64,000 nt of DNA from Sulfuritalea sp. (GCA_016716965.1 JADJUP010000056.1:124001-188000), one strand, 5' to 3'. Positions 16,313-27,051 are shown, counted from the stretch's first letter. The notes: generated from the letters alone by a model not told the origin. Translations and numbers: made by a program.

Positions 16313-17439
16313 TTGGCAACTCCCAGCAGGACCAGCAACTCGGCCTCGGAGGGCGGGTGCTTGGCGGCCAGCACGAAGGCGCGCACGCGGCCCAGCATCT
16401 CGCGCGCCGCGTCGTCCGAGAGCGGGTGGCCGAGCTCGGCCATCACGCGCTGTACGGCGCGCGCGCCGGAATGCTTGCCGAGAACGACGCGGTGGCGGCG
16501 GCCGACCAGGCGCGGATCGTAGCCCTGATAGTTGGCCGGGTCCTTGAGCAGGCCATCGACATGGATGCCGGCTTCGTGGGTGAAGGCGCCTTCGCCGACC
16601 ACGCTTTTTTGCCAGTGCAGCGGGCGGCCCGAGGCCAGCGCGACGCGGCGCGAGATCTCGGGAAAGCCCTTGAGTTCGATGCCGGTGGCGATGCCGTGGC
16701 AGACATGCAGGCCGAGCACCACTTCTTCCAGCGGGGCGTTGCCGGAGCGTTCGCCCAGGCCGTTGACCGTGGTGTTGAGGTGGGTGGCGCCGGCCTTCGC
16801 CGCCGCCAGGGTGTTGGCGGTGGCCATGCCGAGGTCGTCGTGGGCGTGCATCTCGATTTCGAGGTCGCAGGCGGCGCGCAGGGCGGCGATGCGCTCGAAG
16901 GTGGCGAAGGGATCGAGCACGCCCAGGGTATCGGCGAAGCGGATGCGGCGCGCGCCGGCTGCCTGTGCGGTTTCGGCGATCGCGGCGAGCAGGTCGGGGT
17001 CGCCGCGCGAGGCGTCTTCGGCGCCGACGCCGACGTCGAAGCCGAGCGAGCGCGCGTAGGCGACGTGCTCGGAGATGGCGCGCAGCAGCCAGGCGCGGTC
17101 CTGCCGCAATTTGGAGCGCAGGTGCTGGTCGGAGGCCGGCACCGAGATGTCGATCAGGTCGATGCCGAGCCCGGCGGCCAGCGCGATGTCCTCGCGCTGC
17201 ATGCGGCTCCAGACCATCAGGCGGGCCTTGAGCCCGAGCGCAGCGACGGCGCGGATGCTGTCGCGCTCGGCCTCGCCCATGGCCGGGATGCCGATTTCGA
17301 GTTCCGGCACGCCGATGGCGTCGAGGCGGCGCGCGATGTCGAGCTTTTCGTCCAGGCTGAAGGCCACCCCCGCCGACTGTTCGCCGTCGCGCAGGGTGGT
17401 GTCGTTGATGACGATGTGGGGTGGCTGTGTGGTGGACAT
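16309..17439 (-). CDS. nifV: NifV, homocitrate synthase
   Basis: The 376-residue enzyme condenses acetyl-CoA with 2-oxoglutarate to give homocitrate, the organic ligand of FeMo-co. It is a DRE-TIM metallolyase: INDTTLRDGEQSAGVAF (about 11-27) gives the active-site arginine and aspartate. HAHDDLGMATANTLAA and NTTVNGLGERSGNAPLEEV supply the metal-binding histidines and the G-rich loop, and HEAGIHVDGLLK is also present. The ATG at 17439 is preferred over an upstream GTG because that GTG lies outside the transcript set by the -24/-12 promoter at 17459-17473. Confidence 0.94.
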   Translation of the reverse strand: MSTTQPPHIVINDTTLRDGEQSAGVAFSLDEKLDIARRLDAIGVPELEIGIPAMGEAERDSIRAVAALGLKARLMVWSRMQREDIALAAGLGIDLIDISVPASDQHLRSKLRQDRAWLLRAISEHVAYARSLGFDVGVGAEDASRGDPDLLAAIAETAQAAGARRIRFADTLGVLDPFATFERIAALRAACDLEIEMHAHDDLGMATANTLAAAKAGATHLNTTVNGLGERSGNAPLEEVVLGLHVCHGIATGIELKGFPEISRRVALASGRPLHWQKSVVGEGAFTHEAGIHVDGLLKDPANYQGYDPRLVGRRHRVVLGKHSGARAVQRVMAELGHPLSDDAAREMLGRVRAFVLAAKHPPSEAELLVLLGVAK

Positions 17440-17744
17440 GGTGGGCAAGCAAGGAATAGCAATTCCGGTGCCCACGAAGAAAATATATACGAATCAGATA
17501 GTTGGTTGGTCGTGTCGGTCGAATTGTCGGACTTCCGACGCTCGGCTGAGACGTGTCGACGGCGCGGTTCCGGTTTTCGTCCGGCGGTCGAGTCCGCAAG
17601 CGACGGATCGCATGCGGGCAGGCATTAGTTCACGGAGCCGGATTGCGCTCGCCTGTGTTCGCGTGTATTTTTCAACGTTCCGGGAACCCTTACGCGAGCA
17701 AGGCTTCGAACGGAAACCCCCCAACCAGTGCTTTGGAGCTTATC
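17440..17744. promoter_or_regulatory. divergent control region nifV / OmpA-like gene
   Basis: This 305-bp stretch encodes nothing recognisable. It holds the nifV sigma54 promoter near its left end. At 17525-17540 it has a near-match to the NifA site (TGT-N10-ACG). An AT-rich block, AAAATATATACGAATCAGAT, lies at 17480-17499. GTTCC-G-GGAAC (17677-17687) is a small palindrome on the OmpA-like side, and GGAG at 17735 is the ribosome binding site of that gene. Confidence 0.5.
17459..17473 (-). promoter_or_regulatory. -24/-12 (sigma54) promoter for the nifV operon
   Basis: Read leftward it is GGGCACCGGAATTGC, followed by T. This fits TGGCAC-N5-TTGCW except for the first base, with GG and GC 10 bases apart. 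The -12 element lies 20 bp before the ATG, so the leader would be only a few bases long and no ribosome binding site is visible. Confidence 0.75.
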
Positions 17745-18308
17745 GTGAATACCACCAGAAAATTGTTGCTGGCGGCAGCGCTGAGCGGCTCGCTCGTCAG
17801 CATGCAGGGCATGGCGGCCGACGCGGACCGCAAGACAGTCTCGATCAACGATCGCGTCCCGACCCCCGAACAGGTCGCGGAAGCGATGTTTCCCAAGGAG
17901 ATCCAGGCGCTCAAGGCCGAATGCGCGGCGGTCGAGAAGGCGGGCATGCGGTGCCAGAGCCGAATCCCGAAGTCATCGCTGGACTCGGTGCTGGTGACCT
18001 TCCCGCGCGGTTCCTCGGAACTGACCGGCGAGGCCAAGGTCTTCCTCGATTCCGTGGGCAAGGCGCTGCAGGCGAAGGAGTCGGTATGGACCTCGCTGCG
18101 CATCGAAGGCCATACGGACATCACCGGCAGCGCCAGCGTCAATGAACGCCTGTCGAAGGATCGCGCCGACGTGGTCAAGGCCTACCTGGTGAAGAACTAC
18201 AAGCTGAAGAACGTCGAGACCATCGGCCGTTCCAGCGAGCAGCCGAAAGACACGGCCGATCCGACCAGCGCGCTGAATCGACGCATCGAGTTCGTGCCCG
18301 AGTGGTGA
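17745..18308 (+). CDS. OmpA-family periplasmic or outer-membrane protein
   Basis: The 187-residue protein starts at GTG with GGAG six bases before it. Residues 1-26 form a signal peptide (KLLLAAALSGSLVSMQGMAA). The C-terminal half is an OmpA-like peptidoglycan-binding domain (about 85-187), with LDSVLVTFPRGSSELTGEAK, RIEGHTDITGSASVNERLSKDRADVVKAYLV and NRRIEFVPEW. The GHTD and NRRIEF motifs are intact. The central region has two Cys residues (ECAAVEKAGMRC). The role is inferred to be cell-envelope anchoring. It is not obviously nif-related. Confidence 0.8.
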   Translation: MNTTRKLLLAAALSGSLVSMQGMAADADRKTVSINDRVPTPEQVAEAMFPKEIQALKAECAAVEKAGMRCQSRIPKSSLDSVLVTFPRGSSELTGEAKVFLDSVGKALQAKESVWTSLRIEGHTDITGSASVNERLSKDRADVVKAYLVKNYKLKNVETIGRSSEQPKDTADPTSALNRRIEFVPEW

Positions 18309-18323
18309 CCGGGCCGGCCCCGG

Positions 18324-19223
18324 TCAAAGGCCGCGCTGCCAGACCGGCCTGAGCTTTGCCGCCTCCGGGCTCGCGATAGCGGCCCGGATTTCATTTAGCA
18401 GTCGGTCCTTTTCGGCACCGAGGCTGCCTTTCAGCACCAGCCGGTTGGATACGTGGTCGCTGCGGAACACGGTGCGGCGCAATTCCAGCGCCGAAACGAA
18501 GCGCTCCATTTCGACGAACAGTTCGCGCTGGTCGCAGGCCTGCCATTCCGGAAAGCCGGCGCGAAAGCGCGCGTCACCCTGCGGAAAGCTGACCACCAGC
18601 GTGGCCAGGTATTCGGGTTGCGTGGCGTTGGCCAGGCGCGCTGAATTTTCCGCGTGCTGTCGCGACAGCGACGTGCCGCCAAGGCCGTTGAGGATCATCA
18701 CCGAGCGCCGGATGCCGGCCTGTTGCAGCTTGTCCAGGGCGTCGGCGGTGCTGGCGAAGGTCTCTCCCTTGTTTACCCTTGCCAGGACTTCGTCATCGCC
18801 GGATTCGGCGCCGACGTAGGCGATGGAGAGGCCGGCGGCGGCGAGTTCGCGCAATTCCTCGACCGACTTGCGGCGCAGGTTGCGCGGCAGGCAGTAGCTG
18901 GAAACGCGGCGCACCGCGGGCAGGTGCTCGCGGATCGCGGCGAGCGTGTCGAGCAGGCGCCGGGTCGGCAGCACCAGGGCGTCGCCGTCGGCGAGGAAGA
19001 CGCGGCGGATGTCGCTGCCGAAGCGTTCGCCGCAGCGGCGAATGGTTTCCAGGGTTTCCGCCTCGTCGCGGGCACGGAATTTCTTCTGCGGCGCCGTGTA
19101 CATCTCGCAGAAGCTGCACTTGTTCCACGAGCAGCCGTCGGTGACCGGCAGGATCAGCGACTCCGCTTCGCTGGGCGGACGGAACACGGGGTCGATGTAG
19201 CGGATGGGGAAGGCGGCATTCAT
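18324..19223 (-). CDS. radical SAM protein
   Basis: The 299-residue protein has the radical SAM cluster motif CSWNKCSFC (CxxxxCxxC variant, about 33-41), followed by EMYTAPQKKFR. Later segments are typical of the family: DGDALVLPT, YVGAESGDDEVLARVNKG and MILNGLGGTSLSRQHAENSARL. The wider spacing of the cysteines and this pattern resemble the B12-independent methyltransferase/oxidoreductase-type radical SAM proteins often called YgiQ- or Elp3-like. The exact reaction is not known. The start is placed at MNAAFPIRYIDP; the upstream region overlaps the divergent nuclease gene's promoter. Confidence 0.8.
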   Translation of the reverse strand: MNAAFPIRYIDPVFRPPSEAESLILPVTDGCSWNKCSFCEMYTAPQKKFRARDEAETLETIRRCGERFGSDIRRVFLADGDALVLPTRRLLDTLAAIREHLPAVRRVSSYCLPRNLRRKSVEELRELAAAGLSIAYVGAESGDDEVLARVNKGETFASTADALDKLQQAGIRRSVMILNGLGGTSLSRQHAENSARLANATQPEYLATLVVSFPQGDARFRAGFPEWQACDQRELFVEMERFVSALELRRTVFRSDHVSNRLVLKGSLGAEKDRLLNEIRAAIASPEAAKLRPVWQRGL

Positions 19224-19299
19224 GCCGTCATTATCGCAGCCGGAGACAGGCGCCGGGCGCGGTATGATCCACGCCCCTGCCCGCAGCGTGCCGCCTTTC

Positions 19300-20679
19300 A
19301 TGTCCTTTCCACCCTTGGCCTTCGTCGATCTCGAAACCACCGGGGCCACCGCGACGGCCGACCGCATCACCGAGATCGGCATCATCGAGGTCGATGAAAG
19401 CGGCATGCGTGAGTGGTCCACCCTGGTCAATCCGGGTACGCCGATCTCGTCCTTCATCGAAAGCCTGACCGGCATCAGCAACGCGATGGTGGCGAACGCG
19501 CCGGCTTTCGAGGACGTTGCCGAAGAAGTGCTGGAGCGCCTGAACGGGCGCCTCTTCATCGCCCACAACGCGCGCTTCGACTACGGTTTCCTGAAGAACG
19601 AGTTCAAGCGCAGCGGGCACGATTTCCGCGCCACCGTGTTGTGCACCGTCAAGCTGTCGCGCAAGCTGTTCCCGCAGCATGCGCGCCACAACCTCGACAG
19701 CCTGGTGGCGCGCCATGGCCTCATCGTCAGCGCCCGCCACCGTGCGCTGGGCGACGCAAGGCTGATCCACCAGTTCTGGAACCAGGTGCGCGACGACGTC
19801 GAACCGGAGCTTCTGGCGGCAACGGTCAGGCAGTTGACGGCGCGGCCGAGCCTGCCGCCCAACCTCGATCCGGCGGCGATCGACGAACTGCCGGACGGCA
19901 CCGGCGTCTATCTGTTCTACGGCGAAAACAACCTGCCGCTCTATGTCGGCAAGAGCAAGGAGCTGAAGAAACGCATCCTGTCCCATTTCGCCGCCGATCA
20001 CGCCGCCGCCAGGGAGATGAGCCTGGCGCAGCAGGTGCGGCGCATCGAATGCATCGAAACCGGCGGCGAGATCGGCGCCCTGCTGAAGGAAGCGGCGCTG
20101 ATCAAGTCCCTGCAGCCGATTCACAACCGCACCCTGCGCCGCAACGAGGACCTCTGCTTCTGGCACCTGGTCGAGGCGCGGCCAGGCGAGTGGCGTCCGC
20201 GGCTATTGCCGGCGAGCGAACTCGGTCCCCGCTTGCAGGAGCATCTGTACGGCCCGTTCAAGACGACGCGGGAAGCCAATCGCACACTGACCGAACTGGC
20301 GAAGGAACACCGGCTATGCCATGCGCTGCTCGGCCTGGAAAAGGTCAAGCCGGGCAAGCCCTGCTTCGCCCACCAGTTGCAGCAGTGCAAAGGGGTTTGT
20401 GTCGGCAAGGAGCCGGTGTCCTTCCATAGCGCACGCCTGATGGCCGCCCTGGGCCGGCTGCGGCTCGCACCATGGCCGTTTCCGGGGGCGGCCTGGCTGC
20501 GCGAGGGCGAGGAGGTGCACCTGATCGACCAGTGGCGACACCTGGGTACGGCGCGCGGCGAGGCGGAACTGCATGCGCTGCTCGACAGCCCCATGCCCGA
20601 CTTCGATCGGGACAGTTACCGGATCCTGCACAAAGCTGTCGAGCGCATGGTTCCGCTGGCGCCCCTGCCGGCAGCCTGA
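19300..20679 (+). CDS. exonuclease-GIY-YIG fusion nuclease (DnaQ-Cho type)
   Basis: The 459-residue fusion has an N-terminal DEDDh 3'-5' exonuclease of the DnaQ kind (about 5-170): FVDLETTG, LFIAHNARFDYGFL and HRALGDARLIHQFW. A GIY-YIG endonuclease of the UvrC/Cho kind follows (about 195-280): GTGVYLFYGENNLPLYVGKSKELKKRILSHF. A C-terminal region contains CFAHQLQQCKGVC, as in UvrC homologues. Such fusions occur in beta- and actinobacteria and are thought to act in DNA repair. The start at MSFPPLAFVDLE puts the exonuclease motif at the N-terminus; an upstream ATG at 19264 is possible. Confidence 0.87.
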   Translation: MSFPPLAFVDLETTGATATADRITEIGIIEVDESGMREWSTLVNPGTPISSFIESLTGISNAMVANAPAFEDVAEEVLERLNGRLFIAHNARFDYGFLKNEFKRSGHDFRATVLCTVKLSRKLFPQHARHNLDSLVARHGLIVSARHRALGDARLIHQFWNQVRDDVEPELLAATVRQLTARPSLPPNLDPAAIDELPDGTGVYLFYGENNLPLYVGKSKELKKRILSHFAADHAAAREMSLAQQVRRIECIETGGEIGALLKEAALIKSLQPIHNRTLRRNEDLCFWHLVEARPGEWRPRLLPASELGPRLQEHLYGPFKTTREANRTLTELAKEHRLCHALLGLEKVKPGKPCFAHQLQQCKGVCVGKEPVSFHSARLMAALGRLRLAPWPFPGAAWLREGEEVHLIDQWRHLGTARGEAELHALLDSPMPDFDRDSYRILHKAVERMVPLAPLPAA

Positions 20680-20703
20680 GCCAGGCTCGCACCGCGGCGG
20701 GAA

Positions 20704-21612
20704 TCAACGCGCCGAATTCGGTGGCGGATTGCGCAGGCGCGCGAGTTTTTCCTTTATGGCGGCCATGGATGCCGCCGCTCCCTTTTCGCCTTCCAGCACG
20801 GCACGATGGCGGTCATCGAGGCTGGTGGCGGACAGTTCTCCGGTGGCCGGCCGAATCACGACGTCGGCCTCGGCCAGTTCGTGGCGGCTGATGGTCTGAC
20901 CCATGATCGCGTAGGTTTGCAGCAGCATGTCGATGCTGTTGCCGGTGCGGCCGTCGCGCGGCTTGGCGGAGATATCGACGGCGATGACGAAGTCGGCGCC
21001 GAGGTGGCGCGCGCCGCGCGCAGGCACGGGGCTGACCAGGCCGCCATCCACATATTCGCGACCGTTGATGGCTACCGGCTGGAATACGCCAGGCACTGCG
21101 GTCGATGCCTGAACTGCCCATCCGGTGTTGCCGGTGCGGAACAGGGTGGATTCGCCGCTTTTGAAATCGGTCGCCACCACAGCGAAGCTGCGCTTGAGCT
21201 TTTCCAGGGGCCGCTGGTTGACCGCATCATTGATGTAGTTGCGCAGCGGGTCGCCCTTGAGCGGGCCACGCAGCGATACGTTCCAGTCGAAGATGTGGTT
21301 CTTGTCCATGTCCATCGCGACTTTCTGCAGCTCGAAGCCGTTGAGTCCGGACGCATACAGGGCGCCGACCACGGCACCGGCGCTGGTGCCGACCACGATG
21401 TCGGGGAAGATGCCCTGTGCTTCGAGCGCCTTGATCACGCCGACATGGGCAAATCCGCGTGCCGCACCGCCGCCAAGTGCCAGGCCGATCTTGATCGGGG
21501 CGGGTACCGGAACTGGCGGCGGCTTCTCCCCAAGCAGCGCGCAGCCGGACAGCAGCGCGGCAGCGAGGAGGGCGAACAGGAAGCGCGAATCAGGAGGCGA
21601 CACGTCGCTCAA
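20704..21612 (-). CDS. patatin-like phospholipase, lipoprotein
   Basis: The 302-residue protein has a lipoprotein signal (LLAAALLSGC, Cys about 24) and a patatin domain (about 40-220). The oxyanion loop is GGGAARGFAHVG, the nucleophile elbow is GTSAG and the catalytic Asp is in DGGLVSPVP. It is related to RssA-type patatins, but the lipobox predicts membrane anchoring. It would hydrolyse acyl esters at the membrane. It is convergent with the nuclease gene. Confidence 0.85.
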   Translation of the reverse strand: MSDVSPPDSRFLFALLAAALLSGCALLGEKPPPVPVPAPIKIGLALGGGAARGFAHVGVIKALEAQGIFPDIVVGTSAGAVVGALYASGLNGFELQKVAMDMDKNHIFDWNVSLRGPLKGDPLRNYINDAVNQRPLEKLKRSFAVVATDFKSGESTLFRTGNTGWAVQASTAVPGVFQPVAINGREYVDGGLVSPVPARGARHLGADFVIAVDISAKPRDGRTGNSIDMLLQTYAIMGQTISRHELAEADVVIRPATGELSATSLDDRHRAVLEGEKGAAASMAAIKEKLARLRNPPPNSAR

Positions 21613-21622
21613 CCTACGATGC

Positions 21623-21640
21623 CAATCGCCCCCGCGATTG
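21623..21640. other. 7-bp hairpin downstream of the winged-helix gene
   Basis: CAATCGC and GCGATTG pair around CCCC, between the stop of the gene at 21659 and the patatin start. There is no T-run, so terminator function is doubtful. Confidence 0.3.
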
Positions 21641-21658
21641 AGGGAAACTACCGAGGTT

Positions 21659-21907
21659 TCAGCTCGAAGCGCCGGGCTTGCGGCCGGGGCTCTTGGGCGG
21701 AATGTAGCCTGCGACCCGGCACAGCACCGCCTCGACCTTTTCGCCGTCGGTGCTGAAGCGGGTCACGCTGCACTTCGATATCTCGCCGCGCGCGGAAAGG
21801 TCGGAAATGGAGCGGCGCACTTTCGCCAGCGACAGCCCCGTTGCGGCGGCGATTTCGGAATCGAAACGCTGGCCGTTGGCCTTGAGGTATTGCATGATTT
21901 CTTGCAT
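21659..21907 (-). CDS. small winged-helix DNA-binding protein
   Basis: The 82-residue protein reads as a winged helix: MQEIMQYLKANGQRFDSEIAAATGLSLAKVRRSISDLSARGEISKCSVTRF. A basic tail follows (KSPGRKPGASS). The start at MQEIMQYL avoids overlap with the tRNA and gives a compact domain. The regulator's target is unknown. It lies between rpoD/tRNA and the patatin gene on the same strand. Confidence 0.65.
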   Translation of the reverse strand: MQEIMQYLKANGQRFDSEIAAATGLSLAKVRRSISDLSARGEISKCSVTRFSTDGEKVEAVLCRVAGYIPPKSPGRKPGASS

Positions 21908-21933
21908 ATCCGCTGCTCCGGGTAAGTTGAAGC

Positions 21934-22009
21934 TGGTGGGCCCAGCGAGACTCGAACTCGCAACCAAAGGATTATGAGTCCTCTGCTCTAACCATTGAGC
22001 TACAGGCCC
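21934..22009 (-). tRNA. tRNA with anticodon CAU, probably tRNA-Ile2
   Basis: The 76-nt cloverleaf has the CCA end encoded. The D-arm is TAGCTCAATGGTTAGAGCA, the anticodon stem-loop GAGGA-CTCATAA-TCCTT and the T-arm CGAGTTCGAGTCTCG. The acceptor stem has G-U wobbles at positions 6 and 7. CAU can be elongator Met or the lysidine-modified Ile2. The short D-loop and the neighbourhood (E. coli ileX also lies beside rpoD) favour Ile2, but the modification cannot be seen in DNA. Confidence 0.93.
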
Positions 22010-22021
22010 TGCTTGCTGCTA

Positions 22022-22048
22022 CGGCGACCGTCGCTGTTACGGTCGCCG
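22022..22048. other. 10-bp hairpin between rpoD and the tRNA
   Basis: CGGCGACCGT and ACGGTCGCCG are perfect complements around a 7-base loop, downstream of the rpoD stop. Without a T-run it may be a processing or stability hairpin separating rpoD mRNA from the tRNA precursor. Confidence 0.5.
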
Positions 22049-22059
22049 GTGTTGCACTA

Positions 22060-24267
<2,208 letters not shown>

Positions 24268-24385
24268 GACTATCCTCGGCTGGAGCGTGTTTCCGGTGCG
24301 ACGTAGTGGGCCGGGGGAACGCCGCAACGATCACGGGCCGGCCGACTCCGCGCGCCGTGTAAGCGCAGGAGAACCGTTAAGTATA

Positions 24386-26149
24386 TCAGATCGGGCCGTT
24401 TGCCGCTGAAGGCGCTGCGGGGCGCTTCTTCGCCAGCAGTTCCGCCAGCCGCTGCCGCTCCTCGGCGCTCAGGCCCTGCCTGGCCCGGGCGGTAAGCCGC
24501 TCGATCTCCGCGGTCAGGGCGCCATGGCGCAGGTGGGCCACCGAATCGTTGAACATCGCCTCCAGGGCACCGAGGTCGACCGATTCCACCATATTGGCCG
24601 CAATGCCCGAAACCAGGGCCTCGTGCGGGGTGCCGCGGAAGAACTCCAGCAGCAGGCCGAAGCCGCCGGCCGGCAGTTCGCCGTGCTCGATGGCATCGGC
24701 AATGGCGATCAGCGCATCGCCCTCGACGCGCTCGCGGTCGATCAGGTCCAGCGGCAGCCGCGCGGCCCATTCCGGTTTGTGCAGCAGGATCTGCAGCAAC
24801 TTGTACTCGATCGAGGAGGGAATCGGCCGCTGTTTCATCTGCGCCGGCGCAAAACGGCTGCGGGCGAGCGGCTTGAGGCCGCATTCGGCTTCGACTTCGG
24901 CCTGCGACAATTGCGCGCGCTGGGCGATTTCCTTGGTCACCTGCACCCGCAGGATGGGTGCGGATATCTTCTGCAACAAGGGCTTGGCTTCGTGTACCAG
25001 CAGGGCGCGCCCCTCGACGGTGCCGGGATTGGCCTTCTTCACCAGTTCGCGCAGCAGGAACTCGCTGAGCCGCGTGGCGTTGCGGGTCTGCTGCACGAAG
25101 GCCTCGCGGCCATGTTCGCGGATGAACTCGTCCGGGTCCTGGTTGCCCGGCATTTGCAGGATTTCGACCGTCTTGTTGTCGGCCAGGTGGCCCAGGCTGA
25201 CTTCCATCGCGCGCCAGGCTGCGCGGTCGCCGGCGGCGTCGCGGTCGAAGCAGAAGACCACGCGATTGGCCTGTTTCAGCAGCTTTTGCACGTTGGCGTC
25301 GGTGGCGGCGGTGCCCAGCGTGGCGACCACGTTCTCGACCCCGCTTTGCACCAGGCCGACCACGTCCATGTAGCCCTCGACCACCAGCACCGTGTCTTCT
25401 TCCTGGATGGCCTTGCGCGCCTGCGGCAGGCCGTAGAGTTCGCGGCCCTTCTCGAACAGCGGAGTTTCGGGCGAATTCAGGTATTTCGGTTCGCCCTCGC
25501 CGATCACCCGGCCGCCGAAACCGATCACGTTGCCGCGCTGGTCCTGGATGGGGAACATCACGCGGTCGCGGAAGCGGTCGTAGCGGCGTCCGGCGTCATT
25601 GACGATGACCAGGCCGCATTCGACCAGGGCGGCATCGTTGTAATCCGGGAATACCTGCTGCAGGCCCTGCCAGCCGTCCGGCGCGTAGCCGAGGCCGAAC
25701 TTCGCCGCGATTTCGCCGGTAAGGCCCCGCCCCTTGAGGTAATCGACGGCCTTGGGCGAGGCCTTCAACTGATCGCGGTAGAACATCATGGCGCGCGCCA
25801 TGAGTTCCGTCAGCGGCGCCTTCTTCGCCCGCTCGGCGCGATTGCGCTCTTCCTGCGGCACCTGCAGGCCGACCGACGACGCCAGGTCCTCGACCGCCTC
25901 GACGAAGCCGATGCCGGCGTGCTGCATCAGGAAGCCGATCGCGCTGCCGTGCGCGCCGCAACCGAAGCAATGGTAGAACTGCTTGGAGGGGCTGACCGTG
26001 AAGGACGGGGTCTTCTCGGAATGGAAGGGGCAGCAGGCGCTGTAGTTGGCACCCGATTTGCGCAGCGGCACGTAGCGTTCCACCACGTCGACGATATCGA
26101 CGCGGGCAAGCAGGTCCTGGACGAAGCTTTCGGGGATCACGGCCGTCAT
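24386..26149 (-). CDS. dnaG: DNA primase
   Basis: The 587-residue primase makes RNA primers for replication. It has the N-terminal CHC2 zinc-binding domain (CPFHSEKTPSFTVSPSKQFYHCFGCGAHG, about 40-68), the catalytic core with the DnaG motif and TOPRIM domain (VVEGYMDVVGLVQSGVENVVATLGTA and FDRDAAGDRAAWRA), and a C-terminal helicase-binding domain. MTAVIPESFVQDLLARVDIVDVV is the family N-terminus and sets the start. It follows yqeY, separated by a 73-bp region with a long inverted repeat. Confidence 0.97.
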   Translation of the reverse strand: MTAVIPESFVQDLLARVDIVDVVERYVPLRKSGANYSACCPFHSEKTPSFTVSPSKQFYHCFGCGAHGSAIGFLMQHAGIGFVEAVEDLASSVGLQVPQEERNRAERAKKAPLTELMARAMMFYRDQLKASPKAVDYLKGRGLTGEIAAKFGLGYAPDGWQGLQQVFPDYNDAALVECGLVIVNDAGRRYDRFRDRVMFPIQDQRGNVIGFGGRVIGEGEPKYLNSPETPLFEKGRELYGLPQARKAIQEEDTVLVVEGYMDVVGLVQSGVENVVATLGTAATDANVQKLLKQANRVVFCFDRDAAGDRAAWRAMEVSLGHLADNKTVEILQMPGNQDPDEFIREHGREAFVQQTRNATRLSEFLLRELVKKANPGTVEGRALLVHEAKPLLQKISAPILRVQVTKEIAQRAQLSQAEVEAECGLKPLARSRFAPAQMKQRPIPSSIEYKLLQILLHKPEWAARLPLDLIDRERVEGDALIAIADAIEHGELPAGGFGLLLEFFRGTPHEALVSGIAANMVESVDLGALEAMFNDSVAHLRHGALTAEIERLTARARQGLSAEERQRLAELLAKKRPAAPSAANGPI

Positions 26150-26160
26150 CCGGGAGCCAT

Positions 26161-26232
26161 GCCCCTTCCGGATGGGGAAGCGGGTGCGCGGAGCACTGCT
26201 GGCCACCGTCACCGGCTTCCCGGGGAAGGGGC
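26161..26232. other. long imperfect inverted repeat between yqeY and dnaG
   Basis: GCCCCTTCC (26161-26169) pairs with GGAAGGGGC (26224-26232), and inner segments GGGGAAGC / GCTTCCCG extend the stem. It occupies nearly the whole gap. It could attenuate dnaG relative to rpsU/yqeY, as E. coli does with its rpsU-dnaG terminator. It may instead be a general repeat. Confidence 0.45.
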
Positions 26233-26259
26233 AGGGGGATGGGGGCCATTATGCGCCGC

Positions 26260-26709
26260 TCAGTTGGAACTAAGTTTCGCCTTGACCAGCTTCGAGACTT
26301 CGCCCATGTCGGCACGGCCCGCCACCTGGGGCTTGACCAGGGCGATCACCTTGCCCATGTCGGCCGGGCCCTTGGCGCCCGAGGCGGCGACCGCCGCCGC
26401 CACGATGGCCTCGACCTCGGCGGCGGACAGGCCCTGCGGCATGTAGTCGGCGAGCACCGAGGCCTCGAATTTCTCGGCATCGGCCAGGTCCTGGCGCTTG
26501 GCGGCCTCGTACTGGGTGATGGAGTCCTTGCGCTGCTTGAGCATTTTTTCGATCACGGCGATCACTGCCGCGTCGTCGATGACCAGCTTTTCGTCGACGC
26601 GCTTCTGCTTGATCGCGGCGCGCAGCAGGCTCAGCGCATCCTTGCGGGCCTTCTCGCCGGCCTTCATGGCGGCTTTCCAGTCGTCGTCGATACGGGTTTC
26701 GAGGCTCAT
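26260..26709 (-). CDS. GatB/YqeY domain protein
   Basis: The 149-residue YqeY-type protein matches the tRNA-binding tail domain of GatB. Segments include WKAAMKAGEKARKDALSLLRAAIKQKRVDE, IEKMLKQRKDSITQYEAAKRQDLADAE and GPADMGKVIALVKPQVAGRADMGEVSKLVK. The family is often found between rpsU and dnaG. Its own function is uncertain, and a role in tRNA-dependent amidation or stress is proposed. AAGGAT lies before the ATG. Confidence 0.93.
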   Translation of the reverse strand: MSLETRIDDDWKAAMKAGEKARKDALSLLRAAIKQKRVDEKLVIDDAAVIAVIEKMLKQRKDSITQYEAAKRQDLADAEKFEASVLADYMPQGLSAAEVEAIVAAAVAASGAKGPADMGKVIALVKPQVAGRADMGEVSKLVKAKLSSN

Positions 26710-26730
26710 GATCAATCCTTTGCACAAGAA

Positions 26731-26753
26731 CAAAAACCGCCGAAAGGCGGTTT
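26731..26753 (-). terminator. rho-independent terminator behind rpsU
   Basis: Read leftward: AAACCGCC-TTTC-GGCGGTTT then TTGTTC. The 8-bp stem and 4-base loop lie 51 bp after the rpsU stop. It would terminate most rpsU transcripts and let some read on into yqeY-dnaG-rpoD, as in the classical macromolecular synthesis operon. Confidence 0.8.
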
Positions 26754-26804
26754 CTTGGTTAAAGCGGTACGGCGTGCTGCCCGATGCGGCCTTGGCCGCA
26801 CCGA

Positions 26805-27017
26805 TCAATACATCTTCGGCGGCAGGAGCTGGCTGCGAATCCGCTTGTGGTGACGCTTGACGGCGGCGGCGGCCTTGCGCTTGCGCTCGGTCGTGGGCTT
26901 TTCGTAGAACTCGCGTGCGCGCAGCTCGGTCAGCAGACCGGTCTTTTCGATGGCACGCTTGAAGCGACGGATCGCAACTTCGAACGGCTCGTTTTCCTTG
27001 AGGCGAATACCCGGCAT
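26805..27017 (-). CDS. rpsU: 30S ribosomal protein S21
   Basis: The 70-residue bS21 begins MPGIRLKENEPFEVAIRRFKRAIEKTGLL and is very basic (RKRKAAAAVKRHHKRIRSQ). It is the first gene of the rpsU-yqeY-dnaG-rpoD block. AGGA lies 11 bases upstream. It has its own promoter (27052-27079) and is followed by a terminator. Confidence 0.98.
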   Translation of the reverse strand: MPGIRLKENEPFEVAIRRFKRAIEKTGLLTELRAREFYEKPTTERKRKAAAAVKRHHKRIRSQLLPPKMY

Positions 27018-27051
27018 GTAAATAATCCTGGAGAAACGGGGAAAGGCGCGC

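Noticed and set aside
17440..17475. GTG at 17475 as the nifV start
   Set aside because: It lies upstream of and across the -24/-12 promoter; the family N-terminus fits the ATG at 17439.
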